From Heliopora coerulea (lineage: Eukaryota > Cnidaria > Anthozoa > Scleralcyonacea > Helioporidae), in the NCBI GenBank assembly GCA_030142905.1, contig JASJOG010000058.1, forward strand, positions 62,001 through 126,000: DNA of 64,000 nt, written 5' to 3'. A program made the translations under genes and the position numbers. Below the pieces are notes generated by a model. The model was not told where the DNA came from. It worked only from the letters and a program-made list of their open reading frames with translations, and made no database searches. Position 1 is the first letter of the stretch. Every line of letters begins with the position of its first letter. Shown here piece after piece: positions 25,235 to 46,900 of this stretch.

Positions 25235-25835
25235 CTCTAGTACAGTGGTTCCCAACCTTTTGCTTTCCAGGGACCCCTTCACTGATTTTAAAAATCTCAG
25301 CGGACCTCCTCCCCAACTGAAACTGCAGCTTCGCCGGTTTCATTGCTTCATTGCTTAAAATCTGTCCTCAAAAGATGCATTCAGGTTTGCTTTGCTCAGT
25401 TCGGCATGGAATAAAACCAAATTTTAAGTATTCAACATTGTATCCTCCTAGTTTTAATCTTCCCAGTGGCAGATCGTTTCGAACTCATGATTAATTTATG
25501 GACAGATAAACGCTGGAAAACTTTTCCTGTACGAACAAAGCTCGGGGTGAACAGGCGAAGCGTGGTTACATGTAACATGAGATGAAGGTGTGACCTGTTA
25601 AAACCTCAAAATTACGAGTTCTTATGTTACACTTCCACCCTTCGTAATTTGCGATATTGACTGGTAGTTTGCAATAAAAAATAGTGGAACCAATATTGCA
25701 GGTAGTCATTTGCCAAAAAAATAGTTCCCTTTGCAGACCTCGTTCCTTTTGCGCCGACCCCCGGCGGACCCCTTAGTCTCCGCGGACCACCAAAAATTGT
25801 TTGCGGACCCCAGGTTGGGAACCACTGCTCTAGTA
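25235..25835. mobile_element. hAT-type non-autonomous DNA transposon (585 bp) with 8-bp TSD
   Basis: Element 25243-25827. Both termini read CAGTGGTTCCCAACCT inward (16-bp perfect terminal inverted repeats), followed by related ggacccc-rich subterminal sequence. The 8-mer ctctagta is present exactly on each side (25235-25242, 25828-25835). The 8-bp duplication and the terminal sequence point to hAT. No transposase is encoded. It lies between WDTC1 and RUNX. Confidence 0.92.
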
Positions 25836-26651
25836 GACCATATTGAGATACGGTCTCATGATAAGATGGCAAATGCTGGTCCGATTTGCATACGAATTTC
25901 TATCCTGATGTGCATAAGGTTTTGCATTTTTAAAATGTGTGGTTTATAGTAGAATTTTTAATCACTCTTTAATTTACTCTGGCAAACGCCTGATCGTTTT
26001 TTAATTACTCTGCCAAACGCCAGAAGATTTTACTCATCCAGATAGAGTTAAGAAGGGTGCATTCATGGAAGAAAATTGATTGCCAGTTGCCGCAAGACTT
26101 TGTTTAAAGCTTGGAACATTTCATCGAAATGTTAATTACTCAAGCACAATGGCGAATCTGCAAATTAAGCGTATGTCGAAATTAATTCTTATCAATTTCC
26201 CCCAAGCTTCTGATCTTTTTGATATAGATTTTTATCCCTGCTGGTGATATCTACAACAAATTTGTAGAAGTCGGCCTAAGTGATTCTTAGGAGGAGATTT
26301 CAGCTTTATAACTACTACAAGTACTCCAAAATGTGGAAAGGGGGTAAAATAGTGGGTTAAAAAAGGTAAAGTGGTAAAAACAAGTGGATTGTAGAAGAGT
26401 AATAAACTGGAGTGATAGAGATAGTTGAAAAAGTGATAAAATCATGAAGGTAGAAACTAGGTGAAGAATTGTTAAGTTCTCCACAACTCAAATGACCGGC
26501 CGGGTTCCTTCAAGCGTCGTTTTTCATGTAAAAGTCATCGTCTTGCTTCTGTTTGAAATCTCCAGGTTAATGGCCAAATGATTTCAACGACCCATCTGCA
26601 AACTTTAAATATTTTGAACATGCAGAATTTCAGGGTTTATTCAGTACAAAA

Positions 26652-27002
26652 GATTTGACCAAAGGTGCGCAACCTGCGGCACACGAGAGTCGTTTATATG
26701 GGCCGCGGATATATGCAAGTTGAAAAATAAATACTTTCTATTCTAAAAAATAGAAACTTTTATCGGTAATAAAGAGCACAATCTAACTTTTCCAAGAACG
26801 AGTTTTGCATCTTAATTAGCTTAACTCGGAGCTACAGGGTTTATTAAGGTTATCAGGTTATAAAAACAGCATCTTTGCAATGGAACGATCGAACTTATGG
26901 AGGGAAATGGAAGGGAAAACCAATAATTGGTGGTCCGCCAACTATTCTTAGCCAAAAATTTGACCCCCAGAACCAGAAAGGTTGCACACTTCTGGATTAG
27001 AA
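26652..27002. mobile_element. Possible old hAT-like element (335 bp)
   Basis: Ends at 26660 (caaaggtgcgcaacct) and 26994 (aggttgcacacttctg) are imperfect inverted repeats. The flanks gatttgac and gattagaa match at 6 of 8 positions. The resemblance is partial, so this is a candidate only. The rest of 25836-27680 shows no recognised gene. Confidence 0.5.
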
Positions 27003-27680
27003 TGTCTGTGCTACAACGCCTATAACTCTTTCGACGCGGTGGCGACCTCCAAGGATTTCAATCCGGCTAAGCTAGAAAATTTTGCTGGTCAATTAGGGAC
27101 CAGTTGTTACGAAAGAGTAAAATATAATAATCATACACAAAATATAGAACCCAATGTACGACCGTTAGATCTAGATCTATTTAATAAAAAGATCGTAAAC
27201 TCATCTGAGTGTAATAAGAATACAATCTAAGAGAGTTCATATGGATACTATATTTCTCTTTACAATATTTTTATTTTAGAAAGATTGAACGTCCCCTCTT
27301 TCTCATTCATGCAGAAAGATTCGTTTCTCCATCATTTTCATTGACATTCAGATCGGCTGTAGTGGCAGAACCGGTGAGGTAGAGTGGCCGTGGCAGTTGC
27401 CCCGTGGCCTGGGCCTAATTAGGCCGGGACGGTCACTGGGACTGGAACGATCTTTGCGGCATGCGAAGACCCATAATCCCTTCTATGCCTCAGTGCTCAT
27501 CTTGGCTCTCGGTGGAGCTGGCAAGAAGTTCTCAAATAGAGAGTACTTGCATGTTTTAAAAACTGTGCCGCGCACTTTACATTAATTTACAAGCATATCT
27601 TACAGGAAATAAATATTTAAGATAAATTAGATTCATAAACAACTGAGTGCTCTTGTGCCCGTGTCAAAACTCTTCACGAG

Positions 27681-34941
<7,261 letters not shown>

Positions 34942-37900
34942 ATGGAGCACACAAATAACATGATTCTCTCCAATGGCTACAATCCGAGTCGTGTAAGTCA
35001 TCCAGTAATGTTTACTTATGCCAGGTTTTGAATTTTGTTAGAAAAAAACAAACAAGATGGGTTGATAGTAATTTAATTAAAAGCCCTGTTTGTGCAAACG
35101 GGCGTAAGTCTGGAGCAAACGATTCAGGTTAGCAAACTCAGACGTCGAGAAATACCGGCAGCCTCGAACTGCGAGACCCAGAGGCAATAATGTGACGCAG
35201 TCCTGCTGAGTCGATGACGCCATCGGAAAGTTCTCGCACAACATCGTGCGTCCGCGTTTCACGTAGAACTAGGCTCGAGTGGTTTCAATGGCTTCAGTGA
35301 TCTTCAGTGATGACTTCAGACTGCTTGACAAGTAACCCTTTTGATATCGAATATGACGAAGGCGAAACAAAAAACCAAGAAAATTGACAAACAGAATGAC
35401 GATCCAGGAAGCAATCAAGGTGCCGAGAGAAAGGTACACACGCGTTTTCTTTAGTGAAAATTATCTGGTTGATTTCAGATCCGGAACGGTTGAATTTGAC
35501 CGCAAATTTCATTTCCGGTTGTTGTCCTATCTTAGATACAGAATGCTGAATCCTCGGAATCGATTGCTCCTGCAAACACAACAACTGCATCAAATGACAG
35601 TTTCCCGGTGCCCCAAAGTGCACAGAGTAAGCCGCCGTCTAAATCGTGGTTTCAGGCGGAAATTCTGAGCATGATGTGAGTACTATAAACGTTTGTTTAT
35701 TTCCACTCATGTGGTCATTGCCATTAGGAAAACTTAAACAATATGCAAAAGAAAATTTGTGTATTCCTACAGCTAATTCCCTTCACAATGAACTGATGTT
35801 TATTGCATAACCCCAAAGCACTGTGGAACCCAAATCATTCTGGCGAAGGGAATTTGCATCTCAATCAACCGAGTTTATTATATTTATTATATTCACCATC
35901 GTATACTGTCATTGCAAGGCGTTTCACATAACTTTAGACGGAACAAGTCCGAAGCTCGCTCGTTATTTCTGAAGTTGGCTGTGATGTTCGTGAATTACCC
36001 AGCAACAAATCAAAATGCCGACCTTGAAACGAAATTTAGAAATTAGAAACTTACTCCCCAAATGAGGATCGAATTTGGTAACTTTTCCATCAAAAGTTTG
36101 TGATGAAATGTTCTTTGATTATTTACTGTTTTAAAACCACTTCCCATTGACCCGTTGTTCATGTTGACATGATATCGCTAGGATGTGTGGGCAAACCACG
36201 ATATTTTACGGGAGATATCCGGGTTAGTTCATTCCCATTTCCCGTCGTTTGTTTTGGTTGCGAAGTTGATATTGAATTTCACTAATTTGTTATCCTTTTT
36301 TAGGAATATTTAATGCCAATTTTTAAAGTGTTTTCCGTACTTTTACTTTAACTTTAAGTATAACTTCCCCTTCACTTTAATCTCTAAGATACTTTTGATT
36401 TTGAGGGAAACCAAGGTATGTTATGTCAATTGCTGTGTATCCAAAAATGGTTTCCCATAGCCAGCATAAACACTTATGTGCTTAACATTTGGCTCATTCC
36501 ATATTGTTTTTAAATATCAGAAATTGTTTCTCTGGAAAGAATAATGACAAATAACAATTAAAATTGTGCATAAATTCAGATAGGACTGAAATCTGATGTT
36601 TAGTGAGAGGGCAAATGTCTGGTTATTCTTAAAATTGAATTTCTAAATTTACACCTTTTGCTGTTCATTACCAGAAAATATACTATCATTAACCCCAACC
36701 TCAAACTCATTAATTGAAAAATACATTCATTTTATTCAATTGACATTCACTAGCGTAGATACACAACCATTTACATCAAAGAGCATTCTATATTGGCAAC
36801 ACACAACCATTAACACTATTCTACTATACATTAGGGATAGTAAAATTTCAATCATGCAAGATATTTCTTTTGTGTCATTAAAATTTTATTATCCCTAATG
36901 TATAATAAAATAATGAAAGTGGTTGTCTGTTGTAGGATGAATATTAATGCCCAGCTCAAGGTTCAAATGTGAATAGCCATGACAGGATAAATCACAACAA
37001 ATAACAAAACATGTTAGTTTATACAAGCTTTACTGATGTTTTGTTGCTAACGCACAACATTTTCAAAGTGATATACATGATGGATAAGGTAAGGATATAA
37101 ATATGATATTTACAAGGTGTGAAAAATGATTAGCCAATGAGAGAGGAGAAAAGGTGTGAGAAGAGCAGGAGAGAAGACTAATTAAAATAAGGCAAGCAGA
37201 ACAGCAGTTGTCTGTTAGCACTGTGGAATGCCTTTTGATGCAAATGGTTGCATATCTATGCTAATGAATGTTGATTGAATAAAATAATTTAGTTTTGCAT
37301 TGATACGTTTGAGGTGGGTGTTAATGATAGTATATTTTCTGGTAATGAACAGCAAAAGGTGTATTAAGTCACAATTCTTTAACACATGGTTTTATCTGCA
37401 TTCTTGCCAAATGTCTTTTTGTTTATGTCATGGAAATAATTATTTGTACTAAAATGTGTTTAGATGATATGCCAAGGTAGTCTGTAATACTTCTTTGGTG
37501 TATTCAAGGTCTTCAAATTGTTGAGGAGAATTTAGTCTAGTATCTTGTAGGAATAACTCTAAATGGTTGGCTCTTGAATGGCTAATGGTGGGGCATCTAG
37601 TTTGTTTGGAGTAATGTGCTCACTAAAGAGTGAGAGAGTTGAATAAATCATATTTACATAATATATAATCATTTTTCATAGGATACCAAAAGATGTCCTG
37701 TTTTTAGATTCTGTAAATGAGTAGTGGTTGACATCAAAGTCATATAAAGAAATCAGCCACTACAGTGCCACTATGTTAGTCTCAACAGACTTCTCTGCTC
37801 CATTCAGAAGTAAAAAAGGAAGAAAAAAATTTAAATGTAGTACTCTACAAAAAGTCAAGAAAACAAGTCACTTGTTTCTTGAACTTTTTCTACTTCATTC

Positions 37901-40668
37901 AGAACTACTTATGCAACACTCCATTTTTAATATTTCTGCTCAATTCAGTCTTTTATCATTTTTGCTTATTATGCTTGTTTTGGCACCCCTAAGCTCCCAC
38001 CATTTCTTTATCAATATCACTGTAGCAATTCACATTGTAACAAAGGACTTTAAAAAACATAAATATGACTGTTTAACTCTGTTTTAGGGCTTTCTTTGAT
38101 TATACAAAGTAAGATGATGTCAAATGATTGAATATGTGGACAAAGTGTGGGCCACTTGGTCAATTTTGTAGTTTTAATCAGTGCTAAATGGTTTGTTAAA
38201 TTTTGGGGAATTAAAACATTAATTTCCACTATTTAACAGGTTTCAATGATAGAAGAGACATGTACAAAGAGTTAGGAGGAATATCTTTATAAAGGAATGG
38301 CATGTAGAATTTCTGAGAATCAGTTTTGATAAAATGCCCTTTTTAACAGCATTTATGAATGGAAGTGTCTAATTTTATATTTTATTCAGTGCAGTGTAAT
38401 ATTGCATGCAAAATGGATGTATCATTTTGAATAGGACACACAGTCATTTGCAAATAAAAAAATACTGTAAAAACAAAATCTTTGGAATGGCCAGGTCCAG
38501 GGCTAACAGGAAAAGTTAAATCCTACATCTCTGAGCATCACAACATCACTTTTGCAACAGCAGTAAGTTAGTTAACTGGAAGAGTAAGATGTTGGGTATT
38601 TTCCAAGTACTTTTAGTTGACAAATTAATGACCAACAATTGGCAAATCACTGAGCAATCAAGAATCATTATCTTTGTGGGATTACTCCATTATGAAACAT
38701 TGCAACTTGTTACCAAGGTTGCAGTTCTTGCATAACTTTTGTTTTTAATATCTTTCCTATCAACTAGTGTGTCTTAACCAGGGCCAATTTAGTTCCCATT
38801 TATAAGTAGACATGATGCCTGGCAAGTTGTCTAATGAATGAATTCAATTGTGCACATGACTTTTACAGTGTTTGTTTCTAGCCATCAACCCTTTCTTGAT
38901 ATTAAGTTTTTAAACAATTTCTGGCTGATTTCCATGATTGCCAAACTATCTAAGAACTGGGCAATTTCAATTTGAAATATGGTACTAAATATTTGAATTG
39001 ACAGTATTCTCTTCCAATATTCATCCTGGCACAGTGCATGTTAGATGTATCTTTCTGCACAAGTGTGATGTGCACCTAAAATTGTTGCATAACCATTTAA
39101 CACCCAGGGCTCCCCCCTGTGAAAAGTAAAATCATCTGGTATTCACCAAACTAACATACCAATTGATGGCTAAGTGCTGTGATGGAATTTTATCTAGTAA
39201 GGCTCAAGTATAGCCAAGAAAATATTTAGACTTCAGGTTCAGTTACTACATGTTTGGTAGACCCTTGCTATGCTGGACACAGGGTGTTCTTGTCACTAAA
39301 GCTACTTTGTGTTATTTCTTTGGCTCCTTTCTAGTTGCTTCAAAATAGATTTTTTACATATTTGAGAACATTGATCTCTCTTCACAGTCTCAGCTGTGAA
39401 GGGGTTACTGGGCTGTTTTCCGAGCAGACACTTGATAACTTCCTGGATTTGAAGAGCCCTCCATATTTATTCTCCAGTGCTCTTTAGAAATAGTAGGAAA
39501 TGTCATGTTTCGAAAGCTAAAGATTCTAATCATCATTGTTTTGTATTGTCATCTTGTGGACATATCAAAGTATTACTTAGCAACTATCATTTCAATAAAA
39601 GGTTTTTCAAATGTCAACTGTCATATATTTCCCCACACAGCAGCCCATTTCTCTAAAGATACTTAAAAGTTTTTAGAAATTAGTGTTTGAGAAAACTTAT
39701 TTTTTTGTCTTTTCTTTTTCCACATTGGTGTCCCCAAGGATTTACTTCATTTAATAACTATTTCATGATTCTGTTTTTATGACTATGCACTCACATATAA
39801 AATAGAAAACATATACATATAGCTGTGTAATTAAATAGTAGTATGTACACATGTAAACATGCAGTTGCTGAACAAAGAGGGATTTGGTGGCTCAAAATTT
39901 TGCTTGGTTAGCATAAACATAAACATCATCAAAAACCTGGAAAAACCTTAAGGTACCTTGAAGTATTGGTTGTACTTGACACAATCCCCCATGAAAATTT
40001 TTATTTGCCTGTACTCAAGTACACACACATACAGACACACAGACACACACACAGATATATATATATATATATATACATTCAGAAATATTATGGGGGTTTC
40101 ACTCAACTGCTTATTGTAAGTCAACAAAAATCTCAAGTGCTCAGCTACCTCAATTTTTTTTTAAGACCCCACTGGGACCTATTACAAAAATGCAACTTTT
40201 GGCCTTCCCCCTGGGAATCAAACCCACAACCCTGCAAATCAAGTGTGATGCTCTGCCAACTGAGCTACGGAGGCCGTTGCCAAGAGTATGGTCACAAGTG
40301 CAGTATTTATGGGACAGTAAAGCTAATTAAGTGAAGAATACATTCAGAAACATGGCATTTTCACTCAACTGCTTATTGTAAGTCAACAATTCTGATGAAG
40401 GAAAATCTTGAGTGCTTGGCTACCTCAATTTTTTTTAATATGTATATATATATATATACATATTAAACATAATACATATTACGTGAACGTTTAGGTTTAC
40501 GAAATACAAAGAGGGCTCAATAACGTACAGAAAGAGCAAATATCATATCGCTTACCTCAAAAAGTCACTACAGCCTGTTTCATCTTGGGAGAGAATCTTC
40601 AGGTGACTTCAGTCACCTGAAGATTCTCTCCCAAGATGAAACAGGCTGTAGTGACTTTTTGAGGTAAG

Positions 40669-40731
<63 letters not shown>

Positions 40732-40947
40732 TGTAACCAGGTTACATAATACCATAGGGACCAGATTATGTGATACAGCCTAGTGTACATATTGGTTCTG
40801 TTGCTACTTTGTATTACTATGTACCTTGATGAAGGAGCAGGTCCCCAAAACATTAATAATGAAAAACGGGAAACTGACCTTTCGAATGAAGACCCTTCGC
40901 CGGAGTGAAATGTAAACAAGAACCTTTGCTCGAAACGTCAGTTTCCC

Positions 40948-40978
<31 letters not shown>

Positions 40979-43900
40979 CCGGTATATATATATATTTGGC
41001 CAAACACAACCCTTTGGCTGTTTCTATTTGATAAACAACTGCCTACGCAGTACTCCTTTTATATATCTAAATTGCAGCGATTTGGCGTTTGTGGGAGGTT
41101 TGCCCATCAATAAATCAGTGCTATTTTTGAAGAATCGTCTCATAGAAGTAGAAATTTGGCTTTTTCATTAACGCACCAATTGTTGAGTTTATGTCACGAT
41201 ATCATTACAGAAAATTTTAAGAACTTTCATGCCTTTTCTTATTCTAAAAAAGCAAATTGGCGGAGCATTGTCAAGCAGTCTTGCATTGTGCATTAGAAAA
41301 AATTTAATGAATATTACAAATTAGAGGAATTTACGCATCTTGGGTAATTAATGCGTTTGCTTCTTAGTAAAAGTTACAGTGTTGACAGAAGGATTCCTGT
41401 CAACTTCAAGAACAATGTTTTGTTTTGTTGAGATTTCAAAGTGACCAAAGATTTTATGCACGAGTGAATGTACAGTGTATACAGTTACTGTACAGCACGT
41501 TATGCAAACTAAACCAATTTTTTATTTATTTTTTTTTTTTTACCAGTAACAATTAAACTGCTTTTAATAAACCTATAAACGATCATCGAAAATTCCTTTT
41601 GTGATAAAACAAGCCTTTCATCATTAGATACGCCTGATTTTTATACACTTTATCGTTTGAGCAATAATCTGACATTGAAAAGTCTTTACCAAATATTTGT
41701 AACGCGGTTTCCCATCGAATGAACAAACGAACGCATGTCTGCTGTCTCTCTGTACATACATACGTACGTACGTATGTATGTATGTATGTATGTATGTAAG
41801 TATCTATCTATCTATGGGAATGTATTCACGTATTTTCTTTCAGGTACGTACATATGAGTTGAATGACTGAAATATTCTTAGCAGCGCTCTGAATTGAAAT
41901 TTTAAAACTTTAGAGAAGTACAAACGGTCGGACTAACGCTGAATGCCCCTTAATAGGTATCAGAGAAATGATGTTACTTGAAAATTATTCATTAAATAAA
42001 AATCGCGGTACAGAGGACAAGAGTTAACTTGGTGCCATCCAGACATTACAAGTATTTCACTCAATGTTTTGTGACAATCATTATTAGTCTCTTCCAGATT
42101 GTAATCTATTTGGATTAAGCGATTTTGCTTCCGTTACATGTTCCCACTGTAAACTACGAGATGTTGATTGAGGTCCAAGAGCTGAACCTTCAAAGAATCT
42201 TTGTTCTTCTATTTACGGTATACTCTTTTTTTAGTATTTAGTGGCCGAAGGGACAATATACCAGTTATAAATTTAGAACCACTTTGCTACAAGCACTTTG
42301 ATGGGCCAGGGAGCCAGGATGTGTAATTGAGTTTTCTAGATCATCTGAGAGTGACCTTGAAAAGTACATTGACGGCTTACGATCTAATCTGGTCTTCTAG
42401 CCTTTGTTTCAGCTGTTCTTACCGTCTGTGCGAAAATTTGGTATGCTAAAATCCTCTTAAACATGAAGAAACATGCACATTATGGGAATTATACAAAGAT
42501 CAGACAAGGCCCTTAGTTCGTTTCTATCTTTCTGGGTACCAAAGGAAAAAAACAGTAGGTCCTATTACCTACAAGATGCGATAACTTTGGGTGAAGCAAC
42601 TACCTGAAATATAGTTCTGTAGTTCTGTTTTTGTTCTTTTTCTTTTTTATATAAATATATGTTGGCCTGCCCCCCGCTTAGCTCACTTCATCTTTTAAAC
42701 GACGGCCCAAATAGAGAAAGACAAGGTAGTTCAAAAAGCTGTTTCCAGGGTATCTTAAAGCCCTTTTTTGTCGTGGAATTCAACAGTTTACAGCATTTTT
42801 ACAACATAATACGAGACCAAGCAACTGCGGTAGGTTAGGTACATGACTGGACGTATTGCCAGGCGTCTAAACATAGACGATGATTTTCGAGCTCGTGACA
42901 AGCATCTAACATGAAACCTGATCGCCGGTGACATGTTCAAACCTTACAGCTACAGTGACTCACACAGTAAGCAATGGTTTTTATGTCAATGTAGGCTAGG
43001 TTCAGTGGTATGAGGAGCTCACTGGCATTCAAGTTGGTTAAGGGCTCGTGCATGTAAAACATCTTCCGAGTTTCCTCGTGTGAGAGCGTGGGCATCCGCA
43101 AATAGTTTTTTTAAGTGGAACAAATCCTACGTTATAAAATGACTAAGCTTCGGAATTAATCCGAAAACAGCAGGTGCACTGTTGATGGCCTGGGCTTAGA
43201 AAACCGTAATCCTTTGAATATTGTCTTGGTAAATAAATCGGTCAAAATCATATGGCATTCATTCATCATTGTTTCCCTACGTTTTTGGTACACCTCGTGT
43301 TCGCTCAAGTGTGGGTATGAATTTGCTCGGCAAATGGCGTCTTCCACAGAGATGGTCAAATGTCGGAACCTTAGAACCACATTAAACCCTGGTTTGGCGA
43401 GATCCGAAATGTTTGCTCCTCGTCAAAACATTACCCACTCCTAAAGAATTCCAGTGAAAGAAAAAAAACCGACTGATTTTCGCGTGCGACTGCTGGCCTT
43501 TATTCAGCCTCATTTCCACTTGGCGGAATTTTCCGCAGGGACAAAGTTTTTTTTTTGTCTTTTCTAATTAGTCGATGTTGAAAGCTCATAAGACAAAAGG
43601 AAAATTTCGTCCGCGCGAAAAATTACATCTCATAGAAATCAAGCTTAAGGATCGATTATTTGAAATCGAGTTACAGGTTAGCAATCACTGACAAATAAAC
43701 AATTGTTGCGAAAGGGAGAAGCGATGAGGACACTGATCCATTTTGTACCCTTCACTTGCACTTAAAGTTGAGTAGTTGACTTCATTTCTTGGCCAAAATG
43801 TCATTTTGTTCTTTAACTTAGACTTGTCACTATATTTGGCAGGTGCCTCTCGACATTTAGTAGGCCTTTTGAATTTATTTTAAGATTTGACTGAGTATAT

Positions 43901-46900
43901 TGACCATGCGATTTAAGCTGTTACTAACGTCGATAGCTAAGCAAGTATGTTAAAGCCCTCTTGAAACAGGGCTAGAAGGAACAAGAAAACATAAAAATTT
44001 TATGAACCGCATGGTGGGCTTTTTGATACAATTATCCCATTCACCGTCTCTCGATGCGGACCGAGATGCAGAGATGTCGATATCTTAGCGACAAAAAAAA
44101 AACATCGCGGATTGTTTCGTAGAGATAACTTGGCTCCTGACGGTGGTAATTTTAATTTTAAGTGCGTGGTAAATTATACGACGACAAATAAAAAAATCAC
44201 TTACAACTGCATCTCAAGCAAAAGTCGTAAAACATCTAAGAGAGTCACAGTCAACATTTTTCCCACACTATTGTTCCAAAAATGTTTTTACGACCAGAGA
44301 CCTTGCTGGGTAGTAGTTTAACCGTTTGTCGGGCAGCCATATACGACGTCTTTCATGGAAGAGTAATATTGTCTGGAGTTAATGCGGATTGAATTAATCT
44401 GGCGTTAGCCGGGCTAAGATGACGAAGTTGCCAAATGGGCAACAATGCCTTGTGTAGGTTGTAGCTAAAACAGTTAAACACTTGAGTCTTGTGATATGTC
44501 GCGTACCGAGCTTTCTGATTAAAACCCACCAAGACCTTCGAACAGAAACGTTCTCCGACATACTGTTCTGAGACAACATTCCCCTTACTGTCCCAAATGT
44601 CGGAGTGTCTTCCTGCACACGTGAGGAACGTTGTACTAATGCACACGTGAGGAACGTTGTATATTCCTGAATAGTCAAAATTAAGCAACGTTTCTTGCCA
44701 CTTCATATTTCGTTTTGTCTGTGTGTCAACTAGATATCAACTAGGAAAGGCTAGATTGCACTCTGCTGATGTTGTGATGTCAAAAAAAAAACTGCCCCGA
44801 AGCTTTTGAGTGAAAACTGATTTGGGTAGGTTTCGCGAGCGGATGATTAGTGTATTTTTGTGACACCGTTCACGATGAAGTTGTTGGTTACAGCACCACG
44901 AGTCATATGTTTAATGTCAGCAGGTTAGGGTTTAGTTTTGGGTTAGGAATAGTATCAGTAAGATAATAAAATTGTTATTAAAACGAGAAGTCATTACATG
45001 ATGGCATGTGAAAAGCTCTGAGGTCGAAATACCGCCGAAACTGAACACAAGAAATCCTAAAGTAACCCCACCCGGAATCGATAGGCCTATGAAACAAAGC
45101 GGTCTTTTCAATTTCATGGTTAGTAAAATAGAATAACCGTTGCACAGTTTATACAAACGTGAAATATCGGCGTTGGGAGAATTGGAGAGTATCTGTGAAG
45201 AATTAGGGGCTCTTTCACCCTGGACTTTTAAAGTGTGAAAAAAAAAGCTTCACGGAGACATTACTTGTATAACAACATTCACACTGAACGCTTGGGTTAC
45301 AGCGTTATTTTTCCGTTCGTTGCGCAGTATGGTTACGGGATGCAGGTAACCGTTCAGATTTAGCCGTAAAGGTCCGAACACAACGGACACGTAACGATAT
45401 GACGCAACGATATGACGTAACGATATGACGTAAGTGTACTGCGTTACCTCACGTCGTGACCGCATGGGGTGACGGTGCGTCGTAAACATACTTGAAGTCC
45501 TTAAGGCGCATTTATACATGGAATTTTTCCCCTAGCGATGTTCATCCCAGCGTAAGCAATATCCTCAACGCTCTTATTCATTTAAATCACTAGCCAGGAT
45601 GACAATCAAATGGCAAAAAAATCGCACTTGTAAAGGTATCTTTACGCCAATTTGTATGAGCCCTCCGTATCAAAATAGCTTTCGAAAATTATGTAAATAT
45701 AATTTAATATGCTAGCTCTCTGTATTCATTCTTACTCTGAAGGTGTCGCACGACTAGCGTCCAAACGTCAGTAAAATATATTCTTAATCATATTTACACT
45801 GGTTTTAGTCTACTGTTGAGAGGTGTCTCTTTCCATTAGAATTCTGAGCTGGGCTCTTATTTTAATATTGCGATTTCGCTTTCCCGCGCGGTAAATCGCT
45901 GGTAACTATTTAAGGAACTACATGACTTGGAAATAATTCCATTTGGTTGCTTAGCTGATTTAGAACGGGAACACGTCTAAGTTTAATATAACTATTTACC
46001 AAGATCTAGAAAAAAACCATCATAAGATACTTGAAATAAGTGAAGCACTCCCATTTCCGTTCATGTAGGAATTGCTTTTACCTTTTTTGATGTGTATTGC
46101 CGGAACCAGATCGTGCTAAGACGCGCTGTATCGCCAATTCTTTTATCTGCTTACATACACATGGGAAGCAATTTTCCAAAGCTACTTTTAATGAAATTAT
46201 AAACGGTCAAAACTATACCAAAATAGCTGCCATTAAATACGCGAAGTTTCGAAAGAATTATTAATGAGACGCTTTTGTAAAGCTTGAATTTAGGGCCCCG
46301 TCACTACAGCGAGAAAGCTTAGCCATGCACTTATAAGGAAAGTTCCGACGCTACAGCTAATCTTGACAAGATAAAGAGACCACTTCACTGTCCACTGAGT
46401 TGATGAGGTCGAGAGTTTACCTCGAATCATCGTTAATAATTTCGGCCACTTTGAAAGTGAATGGCCCCCAGAATGCAAACCTTTACTAGTAAAGTGTAAC
46501 TTATTTCTAAATTTACTTCAACGTGAAATTTCATACGATTACTAATCACCGTAGCATCTGAAGATTACTCTCACACCGAATGAAACGGTAAGCGGATTTT
46601 TGCCACCGGATAACCAACTCAAATTTAAAGTTTGTTTGATTTCAGTGGCATTTTGTAGCTTTTCATGAAGCCCGAAACGTCCAAAATAAATTTCATCCAG
46701 TTATGGCTTTTTTCATTTTCAAGGTATGCATTTGGAGATGCTAGAAGACCAAGTCCAGAATCTGCTCGGCTCATTGAAGAAATTGTTCATCGACAAATTT
46801 CTAATCTGGTAACCAAAACACGCCTATCTATAGCTTAATTGGCCGACAAAATATATTTATTTCTACTAGTATGACACCTTAAATATTTGTGAGTTAGTTA

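Larger units (their letters stand above)
41816..46723. other. Remainder of SUPT3H intron 3, no gene seen
   Basis: No exon with both splice sites and a recognised domain. Contains a 26-bp tandem duplication (44614-44661) and a 13-bp triple repeat (45391-45433), listed separately. Confidence 0.5.
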
